Shown here: positions 25,476-27,665 of the stretch, one piece after another
Position numbering within the stretch: the stretch's first letter is position 1
Layout: each line of letters opens with the position of its first letter
DNA from: Emiliania huxleyi CCMP1516
Lineage: Eukaryota > Haptophyta > Isochrysidales > Noelaerhabdaceae
NCBI RefSeq assembly: GCF_000372725.1
Contig: NW_005200701.1
Location: 207,308 to 234,972 of the forward strand
DNA: 27,665 nucleotides
Direction: 5' to 3'
The notes under the pieces: model-generated
Told to the model about the DNA's origin: nothing
The model's database searches: none
The model's input: only the letters and a program-made list of their open reading frames with translations
Program-made: the position numbers and the translations under genes

Positions 25476-27515
25476 ATGTACCAGTTCGCGCAAGGGCAAG
25501 GCGAGCCCGTGCCGGTGTATCAATACTCGTCCGGCATGGCGGCCCAGCCGTACGCGAACCAGCACTGGGCAGAGGTTCCGCCCGGCACGGTTGCGCCGCA
25601 AGGAGCGCCGGCGGGCTACTTTTACGACGGCGCCCCATCGGCCGAGCCCTTCCGATACGATTCGGGCTATGGCATGCCACACTCACAGCCAGCACGCGGA
25701 CTCTCCAGCCTCCCAGCGCACCACCTCGCCTTCCCTGCCGCTCTCCTGGCCCAGGCCCATCGGTAGCAGGCCCGAGCTGTCCCAAACTGCACTTATATCG
25801 GGTCCCCAAGCTCACACCGGCTCGTGATGCCACGAAGAGGCCTCGAGATTGTCCCGGTGGACCCCTTGCTCTGGGGGGAGGCGGGGGCCCCCGGAGGCAC
25901 CGTGCGCCGCGCAGCAGTGCGGAAACGGGGCTCCGGCTCCGTTAGTCTCCGTTAGCACCGACTTTCCGATCTAACCTGGTCTAACAGAGGGCAGATTTGG
26001 AGAGATCTCGAGGAGTACATACAGATAGACCCTCTAATCATAAGAAAACTCCGACCTGATCGGTCGTACTGACCGCCGACAGATCACTCCAGACAGCAGA
26101 CAGGCCGACGTCTGCACACGGCCGGCCGGGCGAGAGGCTTGACACGATCCGACCCTGCGACCCTGACGCTGCTGCTCTAGCTATCAGACATGCGCTGCTG
26201 ACTGCTGCCACAATGTGCGACCGGTGCTGACCCACTTGGCGGCCTTCCCGGTCAGTGGTGAGGCGCAGTTCAGAGCTGTCGATGGCGCGATGCCGCACTG
26301 GTCCCACATCGGTGACACGAGACCACCACGTTTGCCGGTCCAAGAGAGAGGCACCGGCGCTGTCCTGAGAAGGTGCATGGTCCCTCTTGACTGCCCATGC
26401 GCGCGAGGCTGTGTAGGCATAGCCTCGAGAGTGCCAGCAGCCAATCCGAGGCAGTTTGTGACGCGCATTGCGTCAGAAGCGTGCACGCGCTGGAAGGACA
26501 CCTTCCTACTGGCCGTACGATCAGGTCGTCACTGAATGCCGAAGACTAAGGCCGCGAGCTATGCAGGCGGTCAGTTGAGCAGCATGGCACGGTCAGCAGC
26601 GCCGAAAGGATGTCGCAAGGCGTGATAGCATGGCCGCAGTACGCCGAATTCCCATGAAAACAAGTAAAAAATCGCGCGAAAAAAGAAAACATGCCAAAAA
26701 AATCGGCGCCTGCGGCGGGCTGGGGGACCCCATCTCCCCCCGCATGGGTACCCCCTAGGGCCCTCGCCTCCCCCCAGAGCCCCTTGCCGAGCGATTGTGA
26801 GGGCTTTCCGGAGGTCGTTATCGGCGCCATCGACCGTGATATGTCTCGTCCCGCAGCCCTCATGCACCAGGGCAATGGGTGCAGTCATAATATGTAGGCC
26901 TTGTCTCCCGAAGTTTTGAGCAATAGCCGCAAACAACGCTTTTTGGCAGCTCACTGCGACCCACGCACACGTGCCAACTCCCCAGCCTGTCAGCTCACCA
27001 CCTCGCCTTCCCTGCCGCTCTCCTGGCCCAGGCCCATCAGCACCAAGCCCGAGCTGTCCCGAGCCGCGCTTATCTCGGGTCCCCAAGCTCACACCGGGCA
27101 TAACACCTCACACGAGGCTATTTCACGCCTGTTTTACCCTCAGGCAGCGCCGGCAACGGACTCCTACTTCACACATGATCAAGCACAGCCCCACCAAAGC
27201 ACAGCCCTGCTCAGAGTGGCCATGGACCACCACTTGACAACCCAGGCAGCCTTTGGCTCGCCACTTCACTCGGCTCTTTTCCAGCCGTCTCGGGCCCGCC
27301 CCCAGCAGCACGCCGTCTGTGAGATCCAGCAGCGGCCTATACGACCTGTTGAGTCCGCAGCCGATGCACCCATGGCTAGTTCCATTTCACTGTGGCACAG
27401 CTCGCGTTACAAAACCTTGATTTTGACCATTGCGCGAAAAAGGTACATCTCGGTGCCTTCCAGAGGCAGCTGCGACCCCGCCGAGAGGACGGGATCTCTA
27501 GGTGGGGGGGTCTGA
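25476..27515 (+). CDS. Possible two-exon Gln/Pro/Tyr-rich protein split by 1.45 kb of repeat-bearing sequence
   Basis: Segment 1 (25476-25691) encodes MYQFAQGQGEPVPVYQYSSG, then AGYFYDGAPSAEPFRYDSGY; composition suggests real protein rather than noise. If unspliced it enters dispersed repeat R4 and stops at 25766. Segment 2 (27144-27515) starts after a good acceptor (GTTTTACCCTCAG) and reads AAPATDSYFTHDQAQPHQST, LLRVAMDHHLTTQAAFGSPL, PQQHAVCEIQQRPIRPVESA, with similar Gln/Pro/His composition. A GC donor at 25692 (CCA|GCACGC) would join them in phase 0 over 1452 nt, far longer than other introns here. Alternatively the first gene is truncated by the repeat and the second is unrelated. No family is recognised. 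The ATG sits between two copies of GGGCAAGGCGAGCCCG (25459-25474 and 25493-25508). Confidence 0.35.
25706..25820 (+). repeat. Dispersed repeat R4, copy 1
   Basis: About 115 bp matching 26982-27098 with roughly a dozen differences (shared CACCTCGCCTTCCCTGCCGC, TCTCCTGGCCCAGGCCCATC, GGTCCCCAAGCTCACACCGG). It interrupts the frame of the Gln/Pro-rich segment 1. Confidence 0.8.
25821..26981. other. No gene seen between R4 copies
   Basis: Mixed-composition DNA with a purine-rich/A-rich patch at 26655-26705 (several A5-A7 runs) and G/C-rich patches. The frames found are short and have no protein character. It could be an intron of the split gene above, the body of an element bounded by R4, or plain intergenic sequence. 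Confidence 0.4.
26982..27098 (+). repeat. Dispersed repeat R4, copy 2
   Basis: Direct-orientation partner of 25706-25820. It ends 45 bp before the candidate acceptor at 27143. The two R4 copies bound about 1.16 kb. Confidence 0.8.
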
Positions 27516-27595
27516 GTCGTGTGGCTTGTCTGACGGCCAGGGCTGAGAAACCACGGCGACAGATGCGCGAGGGCTGTGGAAAGGCTTAGAAAAAA

Positions 27596-27665
27596 CACAG
27601 AAAGAACACGGACAACCCAAGGCAGGAAAGAATGATAGGAGGAGGACGGAACGCCGCCACCACAC
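27596..27665 (+). repeat. Dispersed repeat R1, copy 3, cut by window end
   Basis: GGAGGACGGAACGCCGCCAC at the window edge matches R1 copies at 857-931 (inverted) and 19818-19894. To its left, AGAAAGAACACGGACAACCC also matches the extended flank of copy 1 (reverse complement of 933-957), showing that R1 is longer than copy 2 suggests. Confidence 0.7.

Noticed and set aside
26184..26501. Minus-strand 105-codon frame between the R4 copies
   Set aside because: ATG-started and mildly protein-like, but no domain, no neighbours in frame and no splice context; not enough to call.

Overview
The window looks like nuclear DNA of a GC-rich, flagellated, photosynthetic alga with a secondary plastid. A haptophyte is my best guess, but no marker gene settles it. 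The evidence is: spliced genes with very short introns (53-260 nt); strongly GC-biased codons; homologues of typical eukaryotic proteins (a ciliary Jouberin WD40 protein, peroxin-10, the ribosome factor CCDC124, an O-fucosyltransferase, F-box/RCC1); one protein with a signal-peptide/transit-like leader and a plant-plastid-type HEAGH domain; and many microsatellites and short dispersed repeats. I saw no rRNA, convincing tRNA, CRISPR array or bacterial operon.

Layout. 1-671 (-): CCDC124/Lso2 homologue, 3' end outside the window. 850-3400: mostly repeats plus two weak hypothetical frames. 3427-4206 (+): WW-FHA-WW protein. 4351-5711 (-): Jouberin (AHI1)-like WD40 gene without a visible start. 5827-6590: element with 26-bp terminal inverted repeats and nested hairpins. 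7081-8902 (-): five-exon O-fucosyltransferase-like gene. 8957-10713: 23-bp inverted repeats around an Ala-rich protein with IQ-like motifs. 11025-11530: tandem duplication just upstream of a secreted, C-terminally anchored protein with three internal repeats (11588-12988, +). 13484-16103 (-): multicopper oxidase. 16092-17694: dispersed repeat copies. 17992-19449 (+): four-exon plastid-type M41/FtsH-like protein. 19450-20900: AT-rich island and long (CT)n and (CA)n tracts. 20910-22348 (+): F-box/RCC1 protein with a frame break. 22489-23599 (-): PEX10 with a frame break. 24038-25198 (-): Cu-only-SOD-like protein with a glycine zipper, a Tyr/Gln/Pro repeat and a Cys-rich tail. 25476-27665: a possible split Gln/Pro-rich gene among dispersed repeats.

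The genes do not form a pathway; this is an ordinary eukaryotic gene neighbourhood. The common thread is intron structure. By joining frames that restore known protein families I infer twelve introns. Ten start with GC instead of GT, eleven have G after the acceptor AG, and ten are phase 0. In the fucosyltransferase gene three introns carry sequence that duplicates the neighbouring exon edge, and three carry 10-bp minisatellites built on GAGATC. This suggests introns born or rebuilt by local tandem duplication around AG|GC, and is the most interesting signal here.
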